Positions 47,037 to 56,568 are shown, counted from the stretch's first letter. The stretch is 64,000 nucleotides of DNA from Alitta virens (GCA_932294295.1 OW028578.1:35315685-35379684), one strand, 5' to 3'. Made by a program: numbers and translations. Notes: a model not told the origin generated them from the letters alone.

Positions 47037-48475
47037 AAGGCCGCTGCTCCTATAATATTAGTCCGATTTTCGTCAAAGATTGTTTTGTAGTATAATTCAT
47101 AGTGACTCCATAGGTATTTTCGGATTGACAATAGACCAAATATTAAGCGAGATAGTCGTCTGAGAAGGCGGTTGTCTGGCGGCGGCTGCTGCTCCATTTA
47201 TATTATTCTGATTTTCGTCAAATAAATATTGTTTTGTAGTATAATTATAGTGACTCCATAGGTATTTTCGGATTGAAAATAGACCAAATATTAAGCGAGA
47301 TATTCGTCTGAGAATGTAGCTAGGTTGGCGGAGGCAAACAGTGGTGCTCTCGCAGACGTCCGCGCCCGGACTGTATCAATGCAGGTAAGGCTGAGCGCTA
47401 CTTTAAAAGGCTGCTGCTCCCCTAATATAAGTCCGATTCTCGTCAAATAAGACTGCATTTTAGTATACTTCACACTGATTCCATACGTGTTTTCGGATCG
47501 AAAATATACCAAATATTAAGCGAGATATTCATCTGAGAAGGCGGTTGTCTGAGGGCGGCTGCTGCTCCATTTATATTATTCCGATTTTCGTCAAATAAAT
47601 ATTGAATTATAGTTGAGTTCATACTTATTCCACACAGATTTTCAGATTGAAAATAGACCAAATATTAAGCGAGATATTCGTCTGAGAAGGCAGGTAGTCT
47701 GGCGGCGGCAAGGTGCTCTGTGTATGGCCCTGACTTGAATGGTGTAGTCAATATTTTTGACCATTTTATATACATTGTTTGGATGAGCTTTATTGCAATT
47801 CATTTCTACTCATTCTGCCAACTGCCATGACTGTTATGTCAATTGCTATTAGCATTTTGAATGATACAAAGAATGGGTGTAGAGAATACAGCAAATTCAA
47901 TACATGTGTCAATTGCCTAATTGCCTAAATTGGGGTTCTTTGACCTGTCATTTCATGGTTTGTTCAAAGATGACACAGTAATATGACATTGTCTTGATTG
48001 TCATTCACAATTACAAAAATATGTAATTGCTTTCATTAATTAAAAGCAATATATTTAATTGTAATTACCAGGCAATGATTATATTTGTATAACTTTCTTA
48101 TCTTTTTGTGTTAATTTGAATCTTATTGTGATATTATGATCAGTATAAATTTGTGTATATTTTGTAAAATTTAAATCGAATATTGATATTGTAATTAGTA
48201 TTTGTGATTTGATCTGTGATTTTATTTGCTATATTTAATTTACTTATACTGGTGCTCCCTGAAGCGTCCGCGCCCAGACTGTATTAATGCAGAAAGCTGA
48301 GCGCTTCTTTAAAAAGCTACTGCTCCCTTAATATTAGTCCGATTTTCGTCAAATAAAGATTGTGTTGTAGTATAATTCATAGTGACTCCATAGGTGTTTT
48401 CGGATCGAAAATAGACCAAATATTAAGCAAGATATGCATCTGAGAATGCAGGTAGGCTGGCGTCGGCCTATCATT
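47037..48475 (+). repeat. internal repeats of the Harbinger-like element, five copies
   Basis: Copies at 47037-47180, 47181-47333, 47397-47555, 47556-47705 and 48296-48470 share gctgctcc, ccgattttcgtcaaataa, agtgactccataggtatttt, cggattgaaaatagaccaaa and tattaagcgagatattcgtc. Copies 3 and 5 share an upstream piece (gtccgcgcccggactgta). About 550 bp of unrelated AT-rich DNA separates copies 4 and 5. Function unknown; no coding potential. Confidence 0.85.
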
Positions 48476-48717
48476 CGATGGGTGACTCGTCGCTGTCGTA
48501 GCTACCTTGCTTCACCCGGCGAGTCACTCCTACAACTCGGCGAGTCACCCGCCAAGTCACCCGCCGAACCCGCCGAGTAACTCGGCGAGTAACCCGCCGA
48601 GTCACTTTTTCCGCCAGAATTCGTCGCCAACTCCTCGAATTTTGGCCGTTACGTAATACTACGAGTTGACTACGACAAACTCGGCTATGTGGGAACGGGG
48701 CTTAAGGACCATCCAAT

Positions 48718-48741
48718 GTGTGTAAACGCCTCATCAGCACC
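48718..48741 (-). mobile_element. 24-bp LINE-tail insertion with target duplication
   Basis: On the - strand the insert is GGTGCTGATGAGGCGTTTAC plus ACAC, the very 3' end of the I-type LINE. It is flanked by aaggaccatccaat (48704-48717) and aaggagcatccaat (48742-48755), 14 bp with one mismatch. The paralogous block has a single copy (50268-50281). It is therefore a real but extremely short insertion. Confidence 0.85.
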
Positions 48742-49384
48742 AAGGAGCATCCAATAAGGAACTAAGTTTTATTTCATTGAACCTAAACCAGAAATTAAGG
48801 CAAACAACCTTTAACAGGTAAAGACAAGCTCTAAAACCTGATGCAATGTCGGTAAGTGCTCAACTATTGACTATCTTATCTAAAGCCTAAGAAGCATTCA
48901 GGTGGAAAATAAGACATGCTGGATATCCCACCACACACACACCATGATGCTTTTGTATATGTTTACTTGTTCAATATTGTTTACTGCAGTTGATGTTTGT
49001 TGAGGAACGTCAGTTGGCGTTTGTTGAGGAACGTTGGCGTTTGTTGAGGAACGTCAAGAGCAATGCGTGCTATCTCTACTATGTTCAAAATTTTCATAGT
49101 TAAATAAACACTGCTCTCAACATATCCCAAAGTTTCACAAGCTCCTCTTTTGGCTGTCACTCTATGGGTGATGCTTTGACCAAGCATGAAGAAAAACATC
49201 CATCACAACGAGCAACTCCAAAATCAAAGGAAAAATACTAATAACAAATACATTAGACCTTTTAACCTAATAATGGCATTATTTAAACTAACATGCTGCG
49301 AGAATCATCGGACCAATTTTGGGTCAAGCATTGTTAAAGGTGCCCTGTAGTGACCACAGGTTAAAAAAAAGCTGACAATCAGCA
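48742..49384 (+). repeat. unit of the diverged direct-repeat block (2)
   Basis: Collinear with 46090-46475 and 50268-50345: gagcatccaataaggaac, ttttatttcattgaac, aagaagcattcaggtgg, catgatgcttttgtata, tatgggtgatgctttgacca. A short direct repeat of gttggcgtttgttgaggaac lies at about 49010-49050. No gene seen. Confidence 0.65.
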
Positions 49385-49397
49385 ATTTCATACCATG

Positions 49398-49768
49398 ATG
49401 CATGCTGTTGTATGCTGCATGCTGTTGTATATGCTGCATGCTGTTGTATGCTGCATGCTGTTGTATATGCTGCATGCTGTTGTATGATGCATGCTGTTGT
49501 ATGCTGCATGCTGTTGTATGATGCATGCTGTTGTATGATGCATGCTGTTGTATGCTGCATGCTGTTGTATGATGCATGCTGTTGTATATGCTGCATGCTG
49601 TTGTATATGCTGCATGCTGTTGTATGATGCATGCTGTTGTATGATGCATGCTGTTGTATGATGCATGCTGTTGTATGATGCATGCTGTTGTATGATGCTC
49701 AGGTGCTGATGAGGCGTTAAACAATAAACAATATAACTGTTGTATGATGCATGCTGTTGTATGATGCA
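49398..49768 (+). repeat. 17-19 bp ATGCTGTTGTATGATGC minisatellite
   Basis: About twenty units alternating between tgctgttgtatgatgca and a two-base-longer tgctgttgtatatgctgca form. The array seems to have grown from a single catgatgctgttgtatgctg still seen in the block at 51219-51240. Frames open through it on both strands are repeat artefacts. Confidence 0.95.
49699..49736 (+). mobile_element. LINE-tail micro-insertion inside the minisatellite
   Basis: The 38 bases tcaggtgctgatgaggcgtt then aaacaataaacaatataa interrupt the array. ctgttgtatgatgc stands on both sides, which could be a 14-bp target duplication but is also the repeat unit itself. The tail ends in AATAAACAATATAA instead of (CA)n. 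Confidence 0.7.
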
Positions 49769-50571
49769 TGCTGTTGACTTGTTGAATCTTGTTGACTGCA
49801 GTTGCCGTTTATTGCTTTTTGTTTGTTGTTGAGTAAATTTAAAAGGAAGAACTCTTTTAATGACTAACTTTCCAATTTTATGTTGTACATTGAATGATTA
49901 CATCTCTTAAACACACACCTCCAAAAAGCTTAAACGAGCACATCTATTAAACATGCACTTCCAAAAGGCTAACTACCAAATTAAAGAATAAATAGTGACC
50001 ACAGGTTAAAAGGTTCATTGAGCAAAGTCGGTGGCTGTTTATTGATGAAACGCCAATTACAGTGGGCCACATATTAACTACTTTTAAAAACCATAGTTCA
50101 CTACATGCCCGCACCACGGTTGACATATCCCTAAGTTCCACAAGCTCACCTTTTCACTGTCACTCTATGGGTCGTGCTGTGACCAAGTATAAAAAAAACA
50201 TCCATCACAAGGAGCAGCTCTATCTTGTCAAGTCAAACTAGCTCAAGGAAAGCTACCATTCCACCTTAAGGAGCATCCAATAAAGCAACAAAGTTTTATT
50301 TCATTGAACGTCAGCCAGAAATCTACTACCAAAATAAAATAGATGCTGAACCCTCACTACAGTAAATGCTCAACTATCGACTACTATTTTCAAAAATTCT
50401 TTGTGTTTTGTGACAGCATGCTTCTTAGCCTTGTGTTTTGTTTCAGCGTGCTTCTTAGCCTTCAGATTAGTGACAGCATGCTTCTTAGCTGTCAGATCTT
50501 TTGTATGTTGTTGAGGATCTTTTGTATGTTGTTGAGGCACATTTACAAGATGACTCCATCCTTCAATATCA
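49769..50571 (+). repeat. unit of the diverged direct-repeat block (3)
   Basis: Collinear with the other units (cactctatgggtcgtgctgt, ccattccaccttaaggagca, acagcatgcttcttagcctt repeated, gatcttttgtatgttgttga repeated). This unit keeps the uninterrupted insertion site for both the Harbinger-like element and the 24-bp LINE tail. No gene seen. Confidence 0.65.
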
Positions 50572-50582
50572 CTTTAGCGTTA

Positions 50583-51019
50583 CGGCGGGGGCCTAGGGCG
50601 GGGGCCTAGGGCGGGGGCCTAGGGCGGGGGCCTAGGGCGGGGGCCTAGGGCGGGGGCCTAGCTCAGAGGTAGCGCTCTGGGCTTCCAACCGCTGGGTCCT
50701 GGGTTCGATTCCCGGTCGAGCCTATGTTGGTTGGCTGTTTCATCCTTCGTCTCATTGCCATGGTCTCTGCCTGTCCTAATTAGCCCAACTGGTGCAGAAA
50801 TACAGGACGTAAAGCCCTAATCACACACACACACGGCGGGGGCCTAGCTCAGAGGTAGCGCTCTGGGCTTCCAACCGCTGGATCCCGGGTTCAATTCCCA
50901 GTCAAGCCTAAGTTGGATGGCTGTTTCATCCTTCGTCTCATTGCCATGGTCTCTGCCTGTCCTAATTAGCCCAACTGGTGCAGAAATACAGGACGTAAAG
51001 CCCTAATAACACACACACG
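50583..51019 (+). mobile_element. tRNA-SINE family 1 dimer with 5' stutter, one target duplication
   Basis: Two complete SINEs stand head to tail (50583-50834 and 50835-51019). Each has an A box (tagctcagaggtagcgctct), B box (gttcgattcccggtcgagcc in the first copy), body, tail and (CA)n. The first is preceded by six 13-bp repeats of its own 5' head (ggcgggggcctag). Only the outer ends carry a duplication, ctttagcgtta (50572-50582 and 51020-51030). The paralogous block at about 51741-51753 shows the same site without SINE (ctttagcattacaag). The whole dimer seems to have entered in one event. Confidence 0.88.
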
Positions 51020-52255
51020 CTTTAGCGTTATAAGTAATATATAAAGGGCTAAGTCACTCATAAACGCACACTTTCAAAAAAAAGCAAACCACGACTGATT
51101 AGACCACTTAACTTATTAATTACATTAATTTAATCAAACTATCATGCTGCAAGAATCTTCAGACCATCTCGCATCAGGCAGGTTAAAAAAATTGCTGACA
51201 ATCAGCAACTTCATTCCATGATGCTGTTGTATGCTGTTGACTTGTTGAATCTTGTTTACTCCAGTTGGTTTTTTTTAAGTAACGTCAAGAACAGTGAGTA
51301 TAGAAGATACTACTTTAAAAATGTTCGTAGTGCCTTAAAATCCCACTGCTCTTGACATATACCAAAGGTCACTCCATGGGTGGTGCTTTGACCAAGCAGG
51401 AAGAACAACATTCATCACAAGGAGCAACTCCATCTTTTGTATGCTGTTGACTTGTTCAATATAGCTGACTGCAGTTGATCTTTGTTGAGCAGAGTTTTAT
51501 CCATTTGACTACTTTCAAAATGTTCATAGTTAAATGAACATGCACTGCTCTTGAAGCTCTTAGCATTGTTTTTTGTGACAGCATGCTTCTTAGCCTTCAG
51601 ATAAGATGGGATTCGATCTTATCTGTGATTCTTTTTGTGAGATGTTGGAAAATAAGACAAGCTGGGTATCACACCATACACATCATGATACTTTTGTATG
51701 TTGTTGAGGCACATTTGCAAGACAGCTACGTCCTTCAGTTTTACTTTAGCATTACAAGTAACACCTGAAGGGATAGCCACTCAGAAATGCACACTTTTTC
51801 ATAAAAGCAAACCACGACTGATTAGACCTCTTAACTTATTAATTACATTAATCTAATCAAATTATCATGCGGCAAGAATCATCAGACCATCTTGCATCAG
51901 GCAGGTTAAATTCCTTGAAAAGCTGGTAATCAGCAACTTCATGATGCCGTTGTATGCTGAATTTTGTTGAATCTTGTTTCTCCAGTTGCTCTTGATTACT
52001 CCAGTTGCTGTTTTTTAAGTAAGGTCAAAAGCAGGGTCACGTGTAATTAACTTTAAAAATGTTCGTAGTTAATTAAAGGTGCACTGCTCTTGACATATAC
52101 CAAAAGTAACTCCATAGTTGGTGATTGCAGTTGATCTTTGTTGAGCAGAGCTTTATCCATTTCACTACTTTCAAAATGTTCATAGTTAAATGAACGTGCA
52201 CTGCTTTTTAAGCTCTTAGCATTGTGTTTTGTGACTGCATGCTTCTTAGCCTTCA
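51020..52255 (+). repeat. units of the diverged direct-repeat block (4 and 5)
   Basis: Two further collinear units: 51020-51480 and 51541-52250 share aaagcaaaccacgactgatt, taattacattaat, aagaatcatcagaccatct, ttgactccagttg-type motifs and agcatgcttcttagccttca. No coding sequence seen. The second unit holds the SINE-free site. Confidence 0.6.
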
Positions 52256-52257
52256 GA

Positions 52258-52600
52258 TGCCCTCGAAGGTCCTGGGCCTCCACGCGGCGTGGGTGGAAAC
52301 ACTTGGGGGTGAAGTCCTCTATCCCAGTGGCTAAAACAGGGCAGTGCGCTTCGCACAAGCTGCTCCAGCTTTACAGGAGGGTGTGTCCCCTACCATACAG
52401 GGTGTAAAGATTCGTCCTCTTGGGCTCTGTCAAGAGGCATGCCCTCGAAGGTCTTGAGCCTCCATGCGTCTAGGGGGGGAAACACTTGGGGTGAAGTCCT
52501 CTATCCCCAGTGGCTAAAACAGGACAGTGCGCATTGCACAAGCTGCTCCAGCTTACAGGAGGGTGTGTCCCCAACCATACAGGGGAAACAAAAATGGAAA
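52258..52600. repeat. 183-bp tandem duplication, retroelement-derived
   Basis: gccctcgaaggtcctgggcc starts at 52258 and again, with changes, at 52440. Both copies contain acacttggg-gtgaagtcctc, ccagtggctaaaacaggcag-like and caagctgctccagctttaca. A third fragment lies at 58083-58165. The second copy runs directly into the gypsy RNase H remnant, so it is probably the element's non-coding 3' part or LTR. Confidence 0.7.
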
Positions 52601-53030
52601 TGTCTTCAGAGAATAGTCCAAACCGGCTCGCACGTCGCTCGGGTAAACAAGGTGCGCGTCCCTCAGCGGTAAACCAGGCTGAGGTCGAAAAATTGGCTAG
52701 CAGGACAGCCCAATGTTGGATCTTCGTATTGTTCAGATCTTTCGTGAACAATGAGGTGAGGGGCTTGTGATCCGTGAAGGTCCTGTAGCTGGCGCCCCAG
52801 AGGTAAGGGCGCAATTGCTTGAGGGCGTAGACGACCGCATAGGCCTCTTTCTCGATTGTCGCCCATCGTCTCTGGGTGTCGGACAATTGCTTAGACAGGT
52901 ATACGATTGGGTGCACCACTCCAGCTTCATCCCTCTGGCATAATATGGCGCCAATGGCGTAATCACACGCGTCAGTGTACAACTGATACGGCTGGTCCGT
53001 ACATGGATGAGCCATCACACTGTCACTGGT
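52600..53030 (-). pseudogene. Ty3/gypsy RNase H remnant, a different lineage
   Basis: On the - strand: DQPYQLYTDACDYAIGAIL, VHPIVYLSKQLSDTQRRWAT, EKEAYAVVYALKQLRPYLWG, RTFTDHKPLTSLF. These are the standard gypsy RNase H motifs, and they differ strongly from the 24.5-36 kb element. Integrase is lost after a few further residues; upstream it is cut by a LINE tail at about 53032. A fragment only. Confidence 0.85.
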
Positions 53031-53031
53031 T

Positions 53032-53057
53032 AAACAATAACTCACACACACACTAAG
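53032..53057 (+). mobile_element. LINE-tail micro-insertion adjoining a longer LINE
   Basis: gttaaacaataactcacaca plus CACAC is the last part of the I-type LINE. It follows the gypsy fragment and immediately precedes the 5' end of the 1.2-kb LINE copy, giving a tail-then-element tandem like the SINE pairs. Confidence 0.75.
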
Positions 53058-54245
53058 AGCTTTTCGTACATCTCCTGTAGAGAGCTTGTATGTACTGGCA
53101 GGGGAACCTCCACTTTCCCTTCGTCGTATCAAGTTGTCCATGCAATACCTACTTAAAGTAGCTTCAACTCCAACAAATCCTACATATGATGTAATATTTC
53201 ATGCAAAATACATGCATCATCATGAATCTTGTTCAAACGCCATTCGACCACTGGGATTACGCTTGAAATTCTATCTTGAGGCTGCAAAAATTGATACTAC
53301 AATCATTGCCGAGACGGAAGTACCACCCATTCCGCCATGGATTCTCCCAGTCCCGAAAGTTATACTGGATTTGGCAGAGCTTAAGAAAAGCGAAACCAAT
53401 CCGGTAGACTATCAAAACCTATTTTATAGTATAAGGTTTAAATACCAGACCACTGCTCAATATACACTGCAGAATTAACAGCTATTTACCTTGCCTTAAA
53501 GAACATCGAGGACTCAGAATCAGATCGTTATGTTACCTGTTCTGATTCCAAATCTGCTCTTCAAGCAATCCAAAATAAACAACTTGATAACCCTGGGATC
53601 TTAGATGTTCTTATTAAGTATTTCTATCTTCACGAATACAAAGACGTAGTATTCTGCTGGATTCCTGGACACGCTGGAATTGAAGGGAATGAAAAAGCAG
53701 ACCTGGCAGCAAAAAGGGCTCTTACAAAAGAGATAACTGATTTTACCATTCCATACACTGATTTTAAAATGACTATAAAATCTTTTATCATGTCTTGCTG
53801 GCAAAGACAATGGAATGAATGTAATAACAACAAGTTGCATTCAATCTTACCTTGCATTAAAAATAAAATACCTAGTAGGTTCAATACTCGCAAAGATCAA
53901 GGAATATATCACAGATGCCTCATAGGACATTCAAGACTTACACATTTACACCTTTTAGTCAATGAACCGGCACCGGTATGCCAGAGTTGTCGGTGCCCCC
54001 TAACAATCAAACATATTTTATTAGATTGCAGCCACTTACAACACTTTAGAAGACCTTTGTTTCAAGCTAATACCTTACAACATCTCTTTACCAGATATCC
54101 AACCCAGACAATTATTGATTTTTTATATGCTTCTGGTTTCTACTACCAAATATAGTTAATCACTCTTAACCTAGAGAGCCTCTACATAGCCCACTCAGGT
54201 GCTGATGAGGCGTTAAACAATAACTCACACACACACACACACACA
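53058..54245 (+). pseudogene. I-type LINE, 5'-truncated, with RNase H and knuckle
   Basis: Starts in the linker after reverse transcriptase (FRTSPVESLYVLAGEPPLSL; KVASTPTNPTYDVIF). It then jumps at about 53440 into RNase H in another frame, without the usual IYTDGS start, so about 40 codons containing the first catalytic aspartate appear deleted. The rest is open: IYTAELTAIYLALKNIEDSE, CSDSKSALQAIQNKQLD, WIPGHAGIEGNEKADLAAK, then the intact frame 53769-54155 with CQSCRCPLTIKHILLDC and stop. The 3' end has the same cccactcaggtgctgatgag and gcgttaaacaataactcaca tail as 17822 and ends in about 12 CA units. Dead copy; best sequence for the 3' half. Confidence 0.88.
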
Positions 54246-54337
54246 TGATGGGCTGTTAGCAATAATGTAACATGACGTTAATAATGTACATCCTTTATTG
54301 CTCACAATGTACATCCTTTATTGCTCACATATCTCAC

Positions 54338-55112
54338 CTGACGTTTGGTTAGACGCACTCTGAGTTTGAGCCCTGTATCTAATGCATCCTTTTTAATAAC
54401 TTCTTCCGGTAAATTAACTTCCAGTAAGTTAACTTCTGTAGGTGAGGCCTGTTGCTCGGACAAATCAATCAAGGAAGGCATTGAATTTTGCAAGTCAATT
54501 CTTTAGGTGAGGCCTGTCGCTCGGGAAAATCAATCAAGAAAGGCATCAAATTTTTGCAGGTCAATTCTTTAGGTGAGGCCTGTCGCTCGGGAAAATCAAT
54601 CAAGGAAGGCATCGAATTTTTGCAGGTCAATTCTTTAGGTGAGGCCTGACGCTCGGGAAAATCAATCAAGGAAGGCATCGAATTTTTGCAAGTCAATTCT
54701 TTAGGTGAGGCCTGTTGCTCGGGAAAATCAATCAAGGAAGCCATCGAATTTTTGCAGGTCAAATCAATTGGGCCGCACACAGGTGATGCCTTAAAGAAAC
54801 AAAAAAACACTTAATAGAATTCTTTAAGCCCCAGAAAAGAATACATTTAACGTTTGGTGACGGACAATACATCAAGATCACATTTTCCATACACTTATCT
54901 TGGGATGGGTGAGCCTTTCTTATGAAATCATACACTTCACTTGAAACAACCTGCTATACATGCTAAAATTAATAGATAATAGTGTCACTTACTGACTGAT
55001 TTCTTTCCAGAGCTTCTGTGATGTTATTCAATTCTATTTTACATTTTTCAAACAAAACTTTCAAATTCCTGGCAGACATCTGAACATTTTGAATAGCTGC
55101 TTCGTACGCCAT
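54338..55112 (-). CDS. two exons of an unknown protein with a 22-residue coding repeat
   Basis: Exon 1 is 54993-55112: it begins at ATG, has 40 codons (MAYEAAIQNVQMSARNLKVL, helical), and its donor is GTAAGT. Exon 2 is 54338-54789, preceded by a pyrimidine-rich tract ending AAG and followed by the donor GTGAGA. Both junctions are phase 0 and the frames agree. Exon 2 holds about five 66-bp repeats encoding the 22-residue unit ELTCKNSMPSLIDFPERQAS-PK, then a charged end (VIKKDALDTGLKLRVRLTKR). The unit at about 54485 has lost one T, which breaks the frame, so this allele, copy or assembly may be nonfunctional. No downstream exon is found before the LINE at 54245. The family is not recognised; one conserved cysteine per repeat is notable. 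Confidence 0.55.
54440..54775 (-). repeat. 66-bp coding minisatellite
   Basis: Five units, three of them nearly identical; the period is 66 bp except one of 65. The multiple-of-three length and the amino-acid-level consistency support translation. It lies inside exon 2 of the gene fragment above. Confidence 0.93.
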
Positions 55113-56365
55113 TCTTTTAGCCTTTTATGAGGTTTGTTAACAAACCTCATAATGGAACAAAAAGTGGATCCATAACCATTTAAGTAACACGGATTAACAG
55201 GGGGGGGGGGGAGATTAGTCAGAAACACACAAAGTCATTAAAGCAGAGTTTATCAAACCATTGGTTTATTAACAAAAAGGGTGGGTGTAATTAGAGAGAG
55301 GGGGAGGGGCCTGATATACCAGACGCCAAGGTTAATTAATTTACATACTTCAAATTTGTTCCAGGACATTGGTGAACAAATTTATAATGGTTTAGTATGG
55401 TGTAGCATGTCCTGTTAGACTGCTTTTTATGAAAGAGATATTCAAACCATTCAGAAAAGTTTTGTTTAAATCCAATTCATGTCTTGTTAAAATCAAATTC
55501 ATGTCATGTTAACCATTAAAGGTCATTAAGGAAAGTGATACTTAGCTTTTGCATTAGATTCGCTCACCCAGTCATTCCAGCACTGAGGACCAAAGCCAAA
55601 CACAAATCAAGTCTGTAATAAAAATTAAAATTTATATGGATGAATGTGTTTCTCTTTTTTATGCTAATAAATCATACCTTATGTTTCAAATTTCAATATA
55701 TCTCTCAGGAAAGTGTTACTTAGCTTTTTGCATTAGATTCGCAGATTCGCTCCCCCAGTCATTCCAGCACTGTGGGCCAAAGTCTGTAAAAAGAAACATT
55801 TATATGGATAAACCTGTTATGCTTATAAAATATACTTCATGGTTCAAATTTCAATATTTCTCCCTTTGTACTTTATGTTCAAGTATTCATTTCCACAAGG
55901 CAGACCATTATGTAAAAAAATGGTCTTGGGCAAATCATCAACTGGGCCCCACTAGTGCACTTCAAAAGAGAAATGCATCAAATGATAACCAAAGATCGAA
56001 AGTATTGTGAAAGATCGAAAGTATTGCAACAGCAGTTTATTGTGTGTGTTTGTGTTTAATGCTTCTTCAGCATAACTTAGCTAAACCCTTTACTACGATT
56101 GTAAATTAATTAGCTGTGCTCGGGTAAACGTGAAAGGGAATGAAACGTGACTAATATAATTTTCACCAATGTAAATTAATTGGCTGTGCCCTGGGTAAAC
56201 GAGAAAGGCAATGAAACATGACTAATATTATTTTCACCAATTTTGAGTGGATAGGTATTAATGAGGGGTTAAACACACAAATGCACTTTCTCCTGTGTAC
56301 ACGTGACATGAAGTGAACAAATAAGTTAGTCATATCCAAGGTCATTTACAGCAAAACACTTTTTT
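55113..56365. other. non-coding, with a diverged direct repeat
   Basis: The blocks 55525-55690 and 55700-55850 are related (gcattagattcgc, ccagtcattccagcactg, tttatatggat). Another pair, 56095-56160 and 56165-56235, repeats gtaaattaattggctgtgc and atgaaacatgactaatat. A G-run lies at 55200. No exon recognised. Confidence 0.5.
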
Positions 56366-56379
56366 CCCACGCCACTAAG

Positions 56380-56568
56380 GGGGCAGGGGCCTAGCTCAGA
56401 GGTAGTGCTCTGGGCTTCCAACCGCTGGGTCCCGGGTTCGATTCCCGGTCGAGCCTAAGTTGGATGGCTGTTTCATCCTTCGTCTCATTGCCATGGTCTC
56501 TGCCTGTCCTAATTAGCCCAACTGGTGCAGAAATACAGGACGTAAAGCCCTAATCACCCACCCACCCA
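56380..56568 (+). mobile_element. tRNA-SINE family 1, full length
   Basis: Complete copy with A box, B box (gttcgattcccggtcgagcc), body and tail, ending (CCCA)n. Flanked by cccacgccactaag (14 bp) at 56366-56379 and 56569-56582. Confidence 0.92.

Larger units (their letters stand above)
46480..48702. mobile_element. 2.2-kb non-autonomous PIF/Harbinger-like element
   Basis: The terminal inverted repeats are about 55 bp: left AGCCCCGTTCCCACATAGCC, and the right end is its exact reverse complement, with similarity continuing through GAGTTT.TCGTAGTCAACTCG. TAA flanks both sides (46477-46479 and 48703-48705). A collinear paralogous block at 50255-50281 shows the uninterrupted site (ccaccttaaggagcatccaa), so a 3-bp TAA target duplication can be inferred. 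Sub-terminal arms are arrays of palindromic 21-mers. The middle is five copies of an unrelated block of about 150 bp. No transposase is encoded, so it must have been moved in trans. Confidence 0.8.

Noticed and set aside
46476..48705. piggyBac-type TTAA element
   Set aside because: TTAA is present on both sides, but the inverted ends match perfectly only if the target is TAA, and the second element end (46086) has a paralogous site reading CTAA, not TTAA.
49305..49769. His/Ala/Thr- and Cys-rich frames on both strands
   Set aside because: By-products of the 17-19 bp minisatellite, whose length keeps several frames open.
54195..54235. Hammerhead-ribozyme-like CTGATGAG motif in the LINE tail
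   Set aside because: The conserved GAAA and helix III partners are missing, and no stem II can be formed; the motif is part of the LINE 3' end.
56385..56460. tRNA gene
   Set aside because: The A and B boxes belong to a SINE with tail, CA/CCCA end and target duplication; the acceptor stem does not close.
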